From a virus, in IMG/VR virus record IMGVR_UViG_3300008262_000662, positions 1 through 25,747 of that record: 25,747 nt of DNA; one strand, 5' to 3'. Positions 13,811 through 20,528 of the stretch are shown in pieces. Numbering within the stretch: position 1 is the first letter of the stretch; each line of letters begins with the position of its first letter. The notes under the pieces were generated by a model. That model was not told where the DNA came from. It saw only the letters and a program-made list of their open reading frames with translations, and did no database searches. The position numbers and the translations under genes were made by a program.

Positions 13811-14629
13811 ATGAGTAAAATTAAAATAGGACGTTACATGGGCGTTCCTTCTGTTTTCTTACGCACGTTTGGTTGTAACTTCAAGTGTGCAGGCTTTGGC
13901 ATGCCAAAAGGTCAACTAAGTACCGAAGCAGATGCAATCGCACAAATTGCAGATAAGTTTAAAACTTATGAAGAACTTCCTCTAGTTAGTACAGGATGTG
14001 ATAGTTATGCAAGTTGGGATCCTAGATTTAAAGATCTAAGTCCTATGCTTGAATCTGATGCTATTGTGGAACGTATTATGGAATTACTTCCATACAATGG
14101 ATGGGGAGACGAACATCTAGTCATTACAGGTGGCGAACCTTTGCTAGGTTGGCAACGTGCCTATGAAGACTTACTTATTCACCCAAACATGTCTAGATTA
14201 AAGGAAATAACATTTGAAACAAACGGGACACAACGTTTGACAGGTGATCTACACAATTTTCTACAACATTGGGTCAATCAAGATCCAGAAAGAGAAGTAA
14301 CTTTTTCTGTTAGTGCTAAACTAAGTTGTTCTGGTGAAGCAAGGCATGAAGCAATTATTCCTGAAATTGTATGCGAATACGAAACAATTGGCTACACATA
14401 TTTAAAATTTGTAATAGCCACTGAAGAAGATGCAGAAGAGGCATTAGAAACTGTAGACATTTATAGAGAAAACGGATTCCGTGGCCCAGTTTATTTGATG
14501 CCAGTGGGCGGGGTTGAAAGTGTATACACATTAAATAATCGCCGTGTAGCAGAACTAGCAATGAAGCACGGTTTTAGATATAGTGATCGTTTGCAAGTTC
14601 CATTATTTAAAAATGAGTGGGGTACTTAA
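13811..14629 (+). CDS. queE: QueE-like radical SAM enzyme, 7-carboxy-7-deazaguanine synthase (272 aa)
   Basis: QueE converts 6-carboxytetrahydropterin into 7-carboxy-7-deazaguanine. Seen: GVPSVFLRTFGCNFKC (11-26), the QueE-style start of a radical SAM barrel; VITGGEPLLGWQ with the SAM motif GGEP at 107-110; FETNGT after it; and FSVSAKLSCSGE, like the QueE SPK strand. The usual third cluster cysteine is missing: position 29 is Phe (C22-x3-C26-x2-F29). A cysteine in STGCDSYASW (C63) probably replaces it, because GCDS resembles the CDTD that follows the third cysteine in QueE. This gives CX3CX36C, with an inserted helix between. At 272 residues it is longer than typical QueE. It has its own promoter and probably a leaderless start. 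Confidence 0.85.
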   Translation: MSKIKIGRYMGVPSVFLRTFGCNFKCAGFGMPKGQLSTEADAIAQIADKFKTYEELPLVSTGCDSYASWDPRFKDLSPMLESDAIVERIMELLPYNGWGDEHLVITGGEPLLGWQRAYEDLLIHPNMSRLKEITFETNGTQRLTGDLHNFLQHWVNQDPEREVTFSVSAKLSCSGEARHEAIIPEIVCEYETIGYTYLKFVIATEEDAEEALETVDIYRENGFRGPVYLMPVGGVESVYTLNNRRVAELAMKHGFRYSDRLQVPLFKNEWGT

Positions 14630-14630
14630 T

Positions 14631-15023
14631 ATGGTAGCAAAAAAGACTACAGTAGCAGAAGCACCTGCTAAAAAAACAGTTAAACAAACTGCAACAAAAG
14701 CTCAAACTAGGACCAAAAAGAAATTTAGTAGTCCAAAAGAAGAAGCAACACATCATAAGCAACCTTGGGTTGGTGTATTAGAAACACATGTCAATCCAGA
14801 CAATCCTTCAAATGGCTTTTTCGAACTTGACTGGAATGAGTATTTTATAGTACAATTAAAGAGTCATGGATATGACGGGCCAACTGAAGAAAGTATCGTA
14901 GATGCCTGGTTCCAAAGTTTGTGCAGAAATATTGGAAGTGAAGCAGGATTAGATATGGAACGTCGTGGCAGTGGTTATATTAATATTAACAATCTTGGTA
15001 ACGGTAAATCGGAAGTAAGTTAA
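14631..15023 (+). CDS. Conserved phage protein with Lys/Ala-rich N-terminus, unknown function (130 aa)
   Basis: ATG 14631 is one base after the queE stop; an in-frame upstream extension would overlap queE. Residues 1-38 are Lys, Ala and Thr-rich (MVAKKTTVAEAPAKKTVKQT), like histone-type tails. The rest is folded: WVGVLETHVNPDNPSNGFFE, LDWNEYFIVQLKSHGYDG and a C-terminal GSGYININNLGNG. The family looks conserved in aquatic T4-like phages. The basic tail suggests DNA association, possibly with RNase H encoded next, but no function is known. Confidence 0.72.
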   Translation: MVAKKTTVAEAPAKKTVKQTATKAQTRTKKKFSSPKEEATHHKQPWVGVLETHVNPDNPSNGFFELDWNEYFIVQLKSHGYDGPTEESIVDAWFQSLCRNIGSEAGLDMERRGSGYININNLGNGKSEVS

Positions 15024-15024
15024 A

Positions 15025-16029
15025 ATGTCATTTATACTCGTAGACACTGCTAATACATTCTTTCGTGCTAGACACGCAATTAAAGGCGATTTGGAAACTA
15101 AGATTGGCATGAGTCTTCATGTTACCTTTAATAGTGTTAAAAAAGCATGGAAAGACTTCAATGGCACCCATGTTATTTTCTGTCTTGAAGGCCGCAGTTG
15201 GCGCAAAGATCATTATGGTCCTTATAAGCGCAATCGTAGCGATGCACGTGCCGCACATAATGAAAAAGAAGCAGAAGAAGAACGAGTATTTTGGGAAACA
15301 TTTGACGAATTTAAAACATTTGTAAATGAAAAAACTAATTGTAGTGTACTACAGCACCCTCAACTAGAAGCTGATGATTTAATTGCAGGATTCATACAAG
15401 CACATCCTAATGACAATCATGTCATTATCAGTACTGATGGCGACTTTGCACAATTAATTTCACCAAATGTAAAACAATATAATGGTGTTAGTGAAGTTAC
15501 AACAACACATGAAGGTTATTTTGATGCTAAGGGTAAACCAGTAAAAGATAAAAAAACTGGCGAAGTAAAGCCTGCGCCAAATCCAGAATGGTTGTTATTT
15601 GAAAAATGTATGCGTGGCGATACCAGTGACAATATCTTCTCAGCATTTCCAGGTGTGCGTACAAAAGGCACAAAGAATAAAGTTGGCTTAACTGAAGCAT
15701 TTGAAGATCGCAACAGTAAAGGTTGGGCGTGGAACAATTTAATGTTGCAGAAGTGGGTTGATCATGATGGTGTCGAACATCGAGTTTTAGATGATTATAA
15801 TAGAAACAAATTACTCTGTGATCTAACAGCACAACCTACTGATATTCGAAAAATTATAGAACAAACAATTCAATTAGAAACGCAAAAGGCAAAAGATATC
15901 TCACAAGTAGGTGTAAGAATGTTAAAGTTCTGCGCTGGCTATGAGTTGAATAAGATAAGCGAAAATATTCATCATTACGTTGATCCGTTTAATGCAAGAT
16001 ATCCAATTCAAGAAAAAATAGAAGCATAA
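15025..16029 (+). CDS. rnh: RNase H / 5'-3' flap exonuclease, T4 Rnh-like (334 aa)
   Basis: Removes RNA primers and 5' flaps from lagging-strand fragments. FEN-family metal-binding acids are visible in order: ILVDTANTFFRARH (D7), FCLEGRSWRKDHYGPYKRNR (E55), HPQLEADDLIAG (E115, D117, D118), IISTDGDFAQLI (D138, D140) and MRGDTSDNIF (D199, D202), followed by the helix-hairpin-helix region FPGVRTKGTKNKVG. Length is slightly above T4 RNase H (305). The start follows the previous stop by one base with a weak GGAAG upstream, so it probably relies on coupling. Together with polymerase and clamp it completes part of the replication set. Confidence 0.92.
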   Translation: MSFILVDTANTFFRARHAIKGDLETKIGMSLHVTFNSVKKAWKDFNGTHVIFCLEGRSWRKDHYGPYKRNRSDARAAHNEKEAEEERVFWETFDEFKTFVNEKTNCSVLQHPQLEADDLIAGFIQAHPNDNHVIISTDGDFAQLISPNVKQYNGVSEVTTTHEGYFDAKGKPVKDKKTGEVKPAPNPEWLLFEKCMRGDTSDNIFSAFPGVRTKGTKNKVGLTEAFEDRNSKGWAWNNLMLQKWVDHDGVEHRVLDDYNRNKLLCDLTAQPTDIRKIIEQTIQLETQKAKDISQVGVRMLKFCAGYELNKISENIHHYVDPFNARYPIQEKIEA

Positions 16030-16038
16030 GGAAATTAT

Positions 16039-16509
16039 ATGACAGGAATCGCTAAGCCACTTATTCCCAATAAAGAATGGATAGTTGAAGACAATGGTCG
16101 CAAACTAGGAACATTAAGTAAAGAAAAATCAGGCTATGTATTTTTTGGTAAGGGGACAAAAATACAATTTCATGATCTTAACGAAGTTCAAGAGGCAATG
16201 GAAATTTTTGTTGAACCCCCTTCAACTGTAAAATTATCAAAAAATAAAGATGTTTATGGATATGAAACAAAAACTATACCCCATAATCCTTTATATGATG
16301 TAAAACGTAAATTGCCCATTTATACTAAAAGTGCAAAAAGTACAAGTAAACATTGTGCTGGTCATTATATTATAAAATTTCCCAAAGGTTGGGTCAAAAG
16401 TCATTGCCCTAAATTGATTACTTTGGAAAGATATGCTTATAAAGGGCCTTTTCATACAGATGCAGAAGTAAGATTAGAACTAGCAAAGGCACATCGTGAA
16501 AGAACTTAA
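16039..16509 (+). CDS. Conserved phage protein of unknown function (156 aa)
   Basis: AAGGA precedes ATG 16039. The first 60 residues (WIVEDNGRKLGTLSKEKSGY, then VFFGKGTKIQFHDLNEVQEA) look like a small beta sheet with a helix. The second half carries CAGHYIIKFPKGWVKSHCPK and LITLERYAYKGPF, with two Cys and several basic residues. I recognise the type as conserved in aquatic T4-like phages, always unknown. The basic, aromatic-rich C-terminal half could bind nucleic acid. It overlaps the next gene by 14 bases. Confidence 0.75.
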   Translation: MTGIAKPLIPNKEWIVEDNGRKLGTLSKEKSGYVFFGKGTKIQFHDLNEVQEAMEIFVEPPSTVKLSKNKDVYGYETKTIPHNPLYDVKRKLPIYTKSAKSTSKHCAGHYIIKFPKGWVKSHCPKLITLERYAYKGPFHTDAEVRLELAKAHRERT

Positions 16510-16720
16510 TAGCTACTTAATAGAAGATTTCGCAAATAAAGTGTTTGCGGCACGTAAAACCAACCAAAAATCAGTCACTTTAGACATAAAAGAAGCCCAA
16601 TTATTGGTAGAAACACTCACTATTGTGCTATCTAGAGCAGTTGGTAACTTAGAACGTGCAAATACCACTGAACCACAGGACAATACAGTTTCAGTACAAA
16701 TGGATGGCGGCTCATTTTAA
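16496..16720 (+). CDS. Small helical protein with GTG start, unknown function (74 aa)
   Basis: Starts at GTG 16496 inside the previous gene, with AAAGG at 16485-16489. Two helices (YLIEDFANKVFAARKTNQK; IKEAQLLVETLTIVLSRAVG) are followed by a polar tail ending VSVQMDGGSF. The MDGGSF ending and RTNQKxxTL motif are features I recall from small proteins in T4-like cyanophages. No function is known. Confidence 0.7.
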   Translation: MKELNSYLIEDFANKVFAARKTNQKSVTLDIKEAQLLVETLTIVLSRAVGNLERANTTEPQDNTVSVQMDGGSF

Positions 16721-16728
16721 TAAATAAA

Positions 16729-16753
16729 CTACGTATATTAACAAGGTACGTAG
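16729..16753 (+). promoter_or_regulatory. Hairpin carrying the ribosome-binding site in its loop
   Basis: CTACGTA (16729-16735) pairs perfectly with TACGTAG (16747-16753) around an 11-nt loop that contains the AAGG Shine-Dalgarno (16743-16746). The ATG of the next gene follows at 16757. No T tract follows, so it is not a terminator. Translational control is inferred. An AATAAATA late-box-like element sits just upstream at 16719-16726. Confidence 0.4.
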
Positions 16754-16756
16754 ATA

Positions 16757-17059
16757 ATGAGCAGACCAAAACCAAAAGTATTATTAGAAATCGCTAATAA
16801 AAAAACTTTCAAAGTTGAGCAAGTACTCGACAGTGACGCTATTTGGGCAGTTTTTTATCAGGGAAAGCCTGTCAATTTAAAAACCAGTAGCCTTGTTGCC
16901 AGTTATCCTGGACCAAAATATAAGAAAGTTTCATTTTCAAATCCAGGTCATGCACACAATTTGGCTAAGAAACTTAATAAGATTTTCAATACTAGTGAAT
17001 TTCAGGTTTACAAACTTACTACCGGAGAGGTAGTTGATGAACAAACTAGAGATAACTAA
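16757..17059 (+). CDS. Small basic protein, unknown function (100 aa)
   Basis: Lys-rich, pI probably high. Residues 1-50 (KVLLEIANKKTFKVEQVLDS, then WAVFYQGKPVNLKT) look like beta strands. Residues 51-90 (YPGPKYKKVSFSNPGHAHNL) lead to a helix KKLNKIF and a strand EFQVYKLTTGE. No motif is recognised. The fold could be a small SH3-like nucleic-acid-binding unit, which is a guess. It overlaps the next gene by 23 bases. Confidence 0.68.
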   Translation: MSRPKPKVLLEIANKKTFKVEQVLDSDAIWAVFYQGKPVNLKTSSLVASYPGPKYKKVSFSNPGHAHNLAKKLNKIFNTSEFQVYKLTTGEVVDEQTRDN

Positions 17060-17432
17060 AAAATTAGCCGAAAAAGACGAACACTATAATAGTGATCCAA
17101 AATATATAAACATGCTATACAAAGCATGGTGGGTCAATTGGCGTAACACCGAAGATCGAAGATTTCGACTAACTGACAAAGGTTACGACTATTTCAAAAA
17201 CACTGCCGACGTCAAATTTTACGAAATTGTCTTTCCACTAGGGTTAGTGATTACTAACAAAATGGTGATAGATTTAGATAGATACATCGACTGTCCATAT
17301 TATCTAACAAACAAAAGTATTATGTTAACAGGTGAAAAATCTGCCCTACAATTAATACTCTTTGATGGCGATCTTACCAAATTTGGTAAAGCTAAAGACA
17401 GAACCAAACAGAAAAAACAAAAAAGCTCTTGA
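17037..17432 (+). CDS. Conserved phage protein of unknown function (131 aa)
   Basis: ATG 17037 has a good GGAGAGG at 17024-17030; the in-frame TTG at 17034 is less likely. The sequence FRLTDKGYDYFKNTADVKFY, then DLDRYIDCPYYLTNKSIML and TGEKSALQLILFDGDL, is a pattern I recognise as a widespread unknown family in aquatic T4-like phages. The tail is Lys-rich (KAKDRTKQKKQKSS). The N-terminal part resembles a winged-helix arrangement, so DNA binding is possible but unproven. It ends at the -35 box of the next promoter. Confidence 0.75.
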   Translation: MNKLEITKKLAEKDEHYNSDPKYINMLYKAWWVNWRNTEDRRFRLTDKGYDYFKNTADVKFYEIVFPLGLVITNKMVIDLDRYIDCPYYLTNKSIMLTGEKSALQLILFDGDLTKFGKAKDRTKQKKQKSS

Positions 17433-17457
17433 CTTTCTAGCCTATTAGCCGTATAAT
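17429..17457 (+). promoter_or_regulatory. Sigma70-type promoter of the MoxR-type ATPase gene, TTGACT-17-TATAAT
   Basis: -35 TTGACT at 17429-17434 overlaps the stop of the previous gene; -10 TATAAT at 17452-17457, spacer 17. The leader to ATG 17504 is about 40 nt and contains GAAAGG at 17492-17497. Confidence 0.87.
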
Positions 17458-17503
17458 AGTGGAACAGTAAACAAATTCTACCACTAACTTTGAAAGGTAT
17501 AAA

Positions 17504-18583
17504 ATGGCAGAGAAACTGAGCGCAAATCGTACCGTTACTCCTAACGATGCAAAAAATTCCATTCGTCATGCTATCAACAAAAAACGCCCTATTTTTATGT
17601 GGGGTGCTCCTGGCATTGGTAAGTCTGACATCGTAAAGCAAATTGCTGAGGAACAAGGTAGGGAAGTCATTGACGTTCGACTTCCACTTTGGGAACCTAC
17701 TGACATTAAAGGCATTCCTTATTACAATGCCACAGAAAATACAATGAGCTGGGCTCCTCCAGCAGAGCTTCCACATGATAAAGATAGTAAGGCTATTTTG
17801 TTCTTGGACGAACTTAACGCGGCTCCGCCATCCGTACAGGCTGCGGCTTATCAACTTATCCTTAATCGTCGTGTTGGTACATATCGTCTGCCAGAAGGCG
17901 TAAGCATTGTTGCCGCAGGTAACCGAGAAACTGACAAAGGTGTTACTTATCGTATGCCTGCTCCGTTGGCTAATCGTTTTGTTCACTTGGAACTACGTGT
18001 TGACTTTGATGATTGGAACACCTGGGCTACTGGTAACAAGGTTCACAAAGACGTTGTTGGTTATTTGAACTTTGCCAAAAATGATCTTTACGATTTTGAT
18101 CCTAAATCTTCAAGTCGTGCGTTTGCTACCCCACGTAGCTGGTCATTTGTTAGCGAGTTGCTTGATGACAACTTGAGCGACACTGTTCTAACTGACCTTG
18201 TTGCTGGTGCAATTGGTGAAGGACTTGCTGTTAAATTCATGGCTCATCGCAAGATTGCTGGTCAAATGCCTAATCCTTCAGAAATTTTGGATGGCAAAGT
18301 CAAAGAACTTAAAATTAAAGAAGTATCTGCAATGTACTCTTTGACTATTTCCATGTGCTATGAATTGCAAATTGGAAATGAACGTAAAGTTAAGAATTGG
18401 GATGAGCAATCTGACAATTTCTTCCGTTTTATGATGGATAATTTCCCAACTGAAATTGTTGTTATGGGTGCTAAGACTGCGCTGACTAATTTCCAACTTC
18501 CGTTTGATCCTGCAGAAATGCAAAACTTTGACGAATTCCACGATCGTTTTGGTAAGTATGTTATTACTGCTTTGGAAAAGTAA
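17504..18583 (+). CDS. MoxR/RavA-type AAA+ ATPase (359 aa)
   Basis: Walker A WGAPGIGKS (33-41), Walker B ILFLDELNAAPP (98-109) and sensor-1 VAAGNRE (136-142) are all intact, followed by RMPAPLANRF, the region of the arginine finger. The layout, with no zinc or protease domain, is that of the MoxR branch, whose members act as ATP-driven chaperones on partners with VWA domains. The next gene encodes such a partner. The C-terminal 150 residues form a helical lid (e.g. SEILDGKVKELKIKEVSAMY). It is transcribed from its own strong promoter and followed by a strong terminator, so it is a single-gene unit. Target in the infected cell is unknown. Confidence 0.93.
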   Translation: MAEKLSANRTVTPNDAKNSIRHAINKKRPIFMWGAPGIGKSDIVKQIAEEQGREVIDVRLPLWEPTDIKGIPYYNATENTMSWAPPAELPHDKDSKAILFLDELNAAPPSVQAAAYQLILNRRVGTYRLPEGVSIVAAGNRETDKGVTYRMPAPLANRFVHLELRVDFDDWNTWATGNKVHKDVVGYLNFAKNDLYDFDPKSSSRAFATPRSWSFVSELLDDNLSDTVLTDLVAGAIGEGLAVKFMAHRKIAGQMPNPSEILDGKVKELKIKEVSAMYSLTISMCYELQIGNERKVKNWDEQSDNFFRFMMDNFPTEIVVMGAKTALTNFQLPFDPAEMQNFDEFHDRFGKYVITALEK

Positions 18584-18597
18584 GCAACTAATAACTA

Positions 18598-18624
18598 AGA
18601 AAGGGCAGAAATGCCCTTTCTTTT
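18598..18624 (+). terminator. Rho-independent terminator after the MoxR-type gene
   Basis: Perfect 10-bp stem AGAAAGGGCA / TGCCCTTTCT (18598-18607 and 18612-18621) with a GAAA tetraloop, running into TTTT. It is the strongest terminator in the window and is directly followed by the next promoter. Confidence 0.9.
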
Positions 18625-18625
18625 A

Positions 18626-18654
18626 TTGACTTTTATCACTTTTGAGCTTATAAT
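18626..18654 (+). promoter_or_regulatory. Sigma70-type promoter of the VWA gene, TTGACT-17-TATAAT
   Basis: -35 TTGACT at 18626-18631 begins only two bases after the terminator T run; -10 TATAAT at 18649-18654, spacer 17. AAAGG lies a few bases before ATG 18682. Confidence 0.88.
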
Positions 18655-18681
18655 ATACTATACACTAAAGAAAGGTACCTA

Positions 18682-19956
18682 ATGTCTGCTAAATCAATTA
18701 TGAAAGATGAGCAAAATAAAAAGCTCATGAAACAAGAATATACTGCAAAAGAAAAAAACGATGCAGTAGAAAAATTGATCACTGCTCGCGTTGGTCTTCT
18801 TCTTCGTCAACCATTTTTTGGCAATCTTGCTACCCGTCTTGAGTTAGTTGATGCTAGTCAATGGTTGCCTACTTTGGCCACAGATGGTCGTAAATTTTAC
18901 TATAATGTTGGCTTTGTAAAAAGTCTAAGTGCCAAACAAATGGAATTTGGTTTTGGACACGAAGTTCTTCATAATGTATTTGATCATTTGACTAGACGAG
19001 AAGATCGAGATGCTCGTATTTTTAACTATGCCTGCGACTTTGCAGTTAATCAAATTTTGATTGATGAACGCATTGGTGAAAAGATTGATCAAGTACAGAT
19101 TTGCTATGATAGAAAATACATGGGCAAGTCTTCTGAAGAAATTTATGACGAACTGATGAAAAACGTCAAGCAAATGTCTATGGAAGAGTTCTTAGAAAGT
19201 CTTGGTGACCTACTTGACGAGCATTTAGATTGGGAAGAAGGTAATGAAGGCGGGGATAAGGACGGCGAAGGCGAAAAAGATGGCAAAGGACGACCACGCT
19301 ATAGTAAAGAAGAATTGAAAAAAATTCGAGATGAGATTAAAGAAGCAATGGTTGCCGCGGCTCAGGCCGCAGGTGCTGGGCGTGTACCAGCCGGTGTTCA
19401 ACGTTTCCTAAAAGATCTCACTGAACCAAAAATGGATTGGCGTCAAATGTTGCGTATGAATATTCAAAGTATCATCCGTAGCAATTACAGCTTTATGCGT
19501 CCTAGTCGCAAAGGTTGGCATACTGGTGCAGTATTGCCTGGTATGATGAATGATGAAACTATTGATGTCTGCATTGCATTAGATATGTCTGGATCTATTG
19601 GTGATGAACAAGCAAAGGACTTCATAGGCGAAGTTAAAGGTATTATGGATGAATATGTTGACTACAACATTAAATTGTGGTGTTTTGACACTGAGGTCTA
19701 TAATCTAGCTACCTTTACCGCAGATAACGGCAACGATTTGATGGATTATGAAGTCAAAGGTGGTGGCGGTACTGATTTTGATGCTAATTATAACTTTATG
19801 AAAGAACATGGAATTGAACCTAAAAAGTTCATTATGTTCACGGATGGATATCCTTGTGGAAGCTGGGGTGATGAGAATTATTGTGATACTTTATTCATCA
19901 TTCACGGTCCGGAAGAAATAAAATCTCCATTCGGTCAGTACGCACATTATAAATAA
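18682..19956 (+). CDS. VWA-domain protein with HExxH metallopeptidase-like domain (DUF2201 type, 424 aa)
   Basis: The N-terminal domain holds FGFGHEVLHNVFDH with HEVLH at 93-97, the zinc-metallopeptidase HExxH signature. The linker at about 180-215 is acidic and Gly-rich (EEGNEGGDKDGEGEKDGK) and probably flexible. The C-terminal VWA domain has a full MIDAS: ALDMSGSIG (DMSGS at 301-305), GGGGTDF and MFTDG. This pairing of HExxH and VWA parts is typical of DUF2201-type proteins encoded beside MoxR ATPases. The ATPase probably remodels a complex held through the metal-ion site. Whether the protease site is active is unknown. It has its own promoter rather than sharing an operon with the ATPase gene. 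A cytoplasmic location is expected, as no signal peptide is seen. Confidence 0.9.
   Translation: MSAKSIMKDEQNKKLMKQEYTAKEKNDAVEKLITARVGLLLRQPFFGNLATRLELVDASQWLPTLATDGRKFYYNVGFVKSLSAKQMEFGFGHEVLHNVFDHLTRREDRDARIFNYACDFAVNQILIDERIGEKIDQVQICYDRKYMGKSSEEIYDELMKNVKQMSMEEFLESLGDLLDEHLDWEEGNEGGDKDGEGEKDGKGRPRYSKEELKKIRDEIKEAMVAAAQAAGAGRVPAGVQRFLKDLTEPKMDWRQMLRMNIQSIIRSNYSFMRPSRKGWHTGAVLPGMMNDETIDVCIALDMSGSIGDEQAKDFIGEVKGIMDEYVDYNIKLWCFDTEVYNLATFTADNGNDLMDYEVKGGGGTDFDANYNFMKEHGIEPKKFIMFTDGYPCGSWGDENYCDTLFIIHGPEEIKSPFGQYAHYK
19948..19955 (+). promoter_or_regulatory. Exact T4-type late promoter box TATAAATA
   Basis: TATAAATA overlaps the stop codon of the VWA gene. With T4 spacing, transcription would begin near 19961, leaving an 11-nt leader before ATG 19972 with no clear Shine-Dalgarno. 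The box also encodes the last residues of the upstream protein, so chance is possible. Confidence 0.4.
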
Positions 19957-19971
19957 AATGCGCAGATTATT

Positions 19972-20265
19972 ATGGCATTGAAAAATGGCAAATTAAACCC
20001 GCTAAATGTTTTGGGGTTTAGGGTAGTAAATAAAATCCCAAAACATTTTACCACTATTAATGTGGAAGTAAGTTGTGACGTTCCAACGCTAACACGATGG
20101 ATTTTTAACAACTTACATAGCAGGTTTGGTGTGACCACAGGGTTGACTGTATCCGATCAAAATCATATGTCCGAAACGACAAAGGTTGGATTTGAAGACC
20201 CTAGAGAAACATCAATGTTCATGCTTACATGCCCATACTTAGATAACAACAGGAGAATTAAATGA
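19972..20265 (+). CDS. Conserved small protein, unknown function (97 aa)
   Basis: Strand-rich protein with FTTINVEVSCDVPTLTRWIF, then NNLHSRFGVTTGLTV and FEDPRETSMFMLTCPYL. The pattern suggests an alpha/beta fold in which an N-terminal basic segment precedes the core. No motif is recognised. Its ribosome-binding site is weak, and its stop overlaps the next start (ATGA), so it is the head of a small co-translated group. Confidence 0.7.
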   Translation: MALKNGKLNPLNVLGFRVVNKIPKHFTTINVEVSCDVPTLTRWIFNNLHSRFGVTTGLTVSDQNHMSETTKVGFEDPRETSMFMLTCPYLDNNRRIK

Positions 20266-20519
20266 CTGAGCAAGTACAAAATCAAGAAGTAGCACAAGCA
20301 CCTGCAGAAGGTGAAGCACAAGCTGCCGCTACTCCAGATTTGACCGTAAATGATTTACAAGCACTTAAAGCTATTATTGATGTTTGCACACAACGCGGTG
20401 CGTTTAGAGCAAATGAACTAGCAAGTGTAGGAACCGTTTTTAATAGACTAACTGCTTTCCTAGATCATATTGCCCCACAACAAAAAGAAGGTGCTCCAGC
20501 TGAAGCACCAAAACAATAA
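20262..20519 (+). CDS. Small helical protein with Ala/Gln/Glu-rich ends, unknown function (85 aa)
   Basis: AGGAG precedes ATG 20262. The core LTVNDLQALKAIIDVCTQRG, then AFRANELASVGTVFNRLTAF, forms two amphipathic helices that I recognise as a conserved small phage protein type. Both ends are Ala, Pro, Glu and Gln-rich and probably disordered. The function is unknown; size and helices would suit a small adaptor or regulator. Confidence 0.75.
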   Translation: MTEQVQNQEVAQAPAEGEAQAAATPDLTVNDLQALKAIIDVCTQRGAFRANELASVGTVFNRLTAFLDHIAPQQKEGAPAEAPKQ

Positions 20520-20528
20520 GGATAAAAT

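Noticed and set aside
17457-17486. TAGTGG / CCACTA inverted repeat near the MoxR promoter as a leader hairpin
   Set aside because: The left arm overlaps the -10 box and would lie upstream of the predicted transcript start, so it cannot form in the RNA; an operator is possible but unsupported.
17300-17986. Minus-strand open frame of 228 codons opposite the MoxR-type gene
   Set aside because: It is antisense to a well-supported AAA+ gene and its promoter; composition is typical of a shadow frame.
18094-18110. TTTTGATCCTAAAT similar to the clamp/folE promoter core
   Set aside because: It encodes FDPK inside the MoxR-type gene and has no TTGAC box before it; GATCC is frequent here because Asp-Pro codons are.
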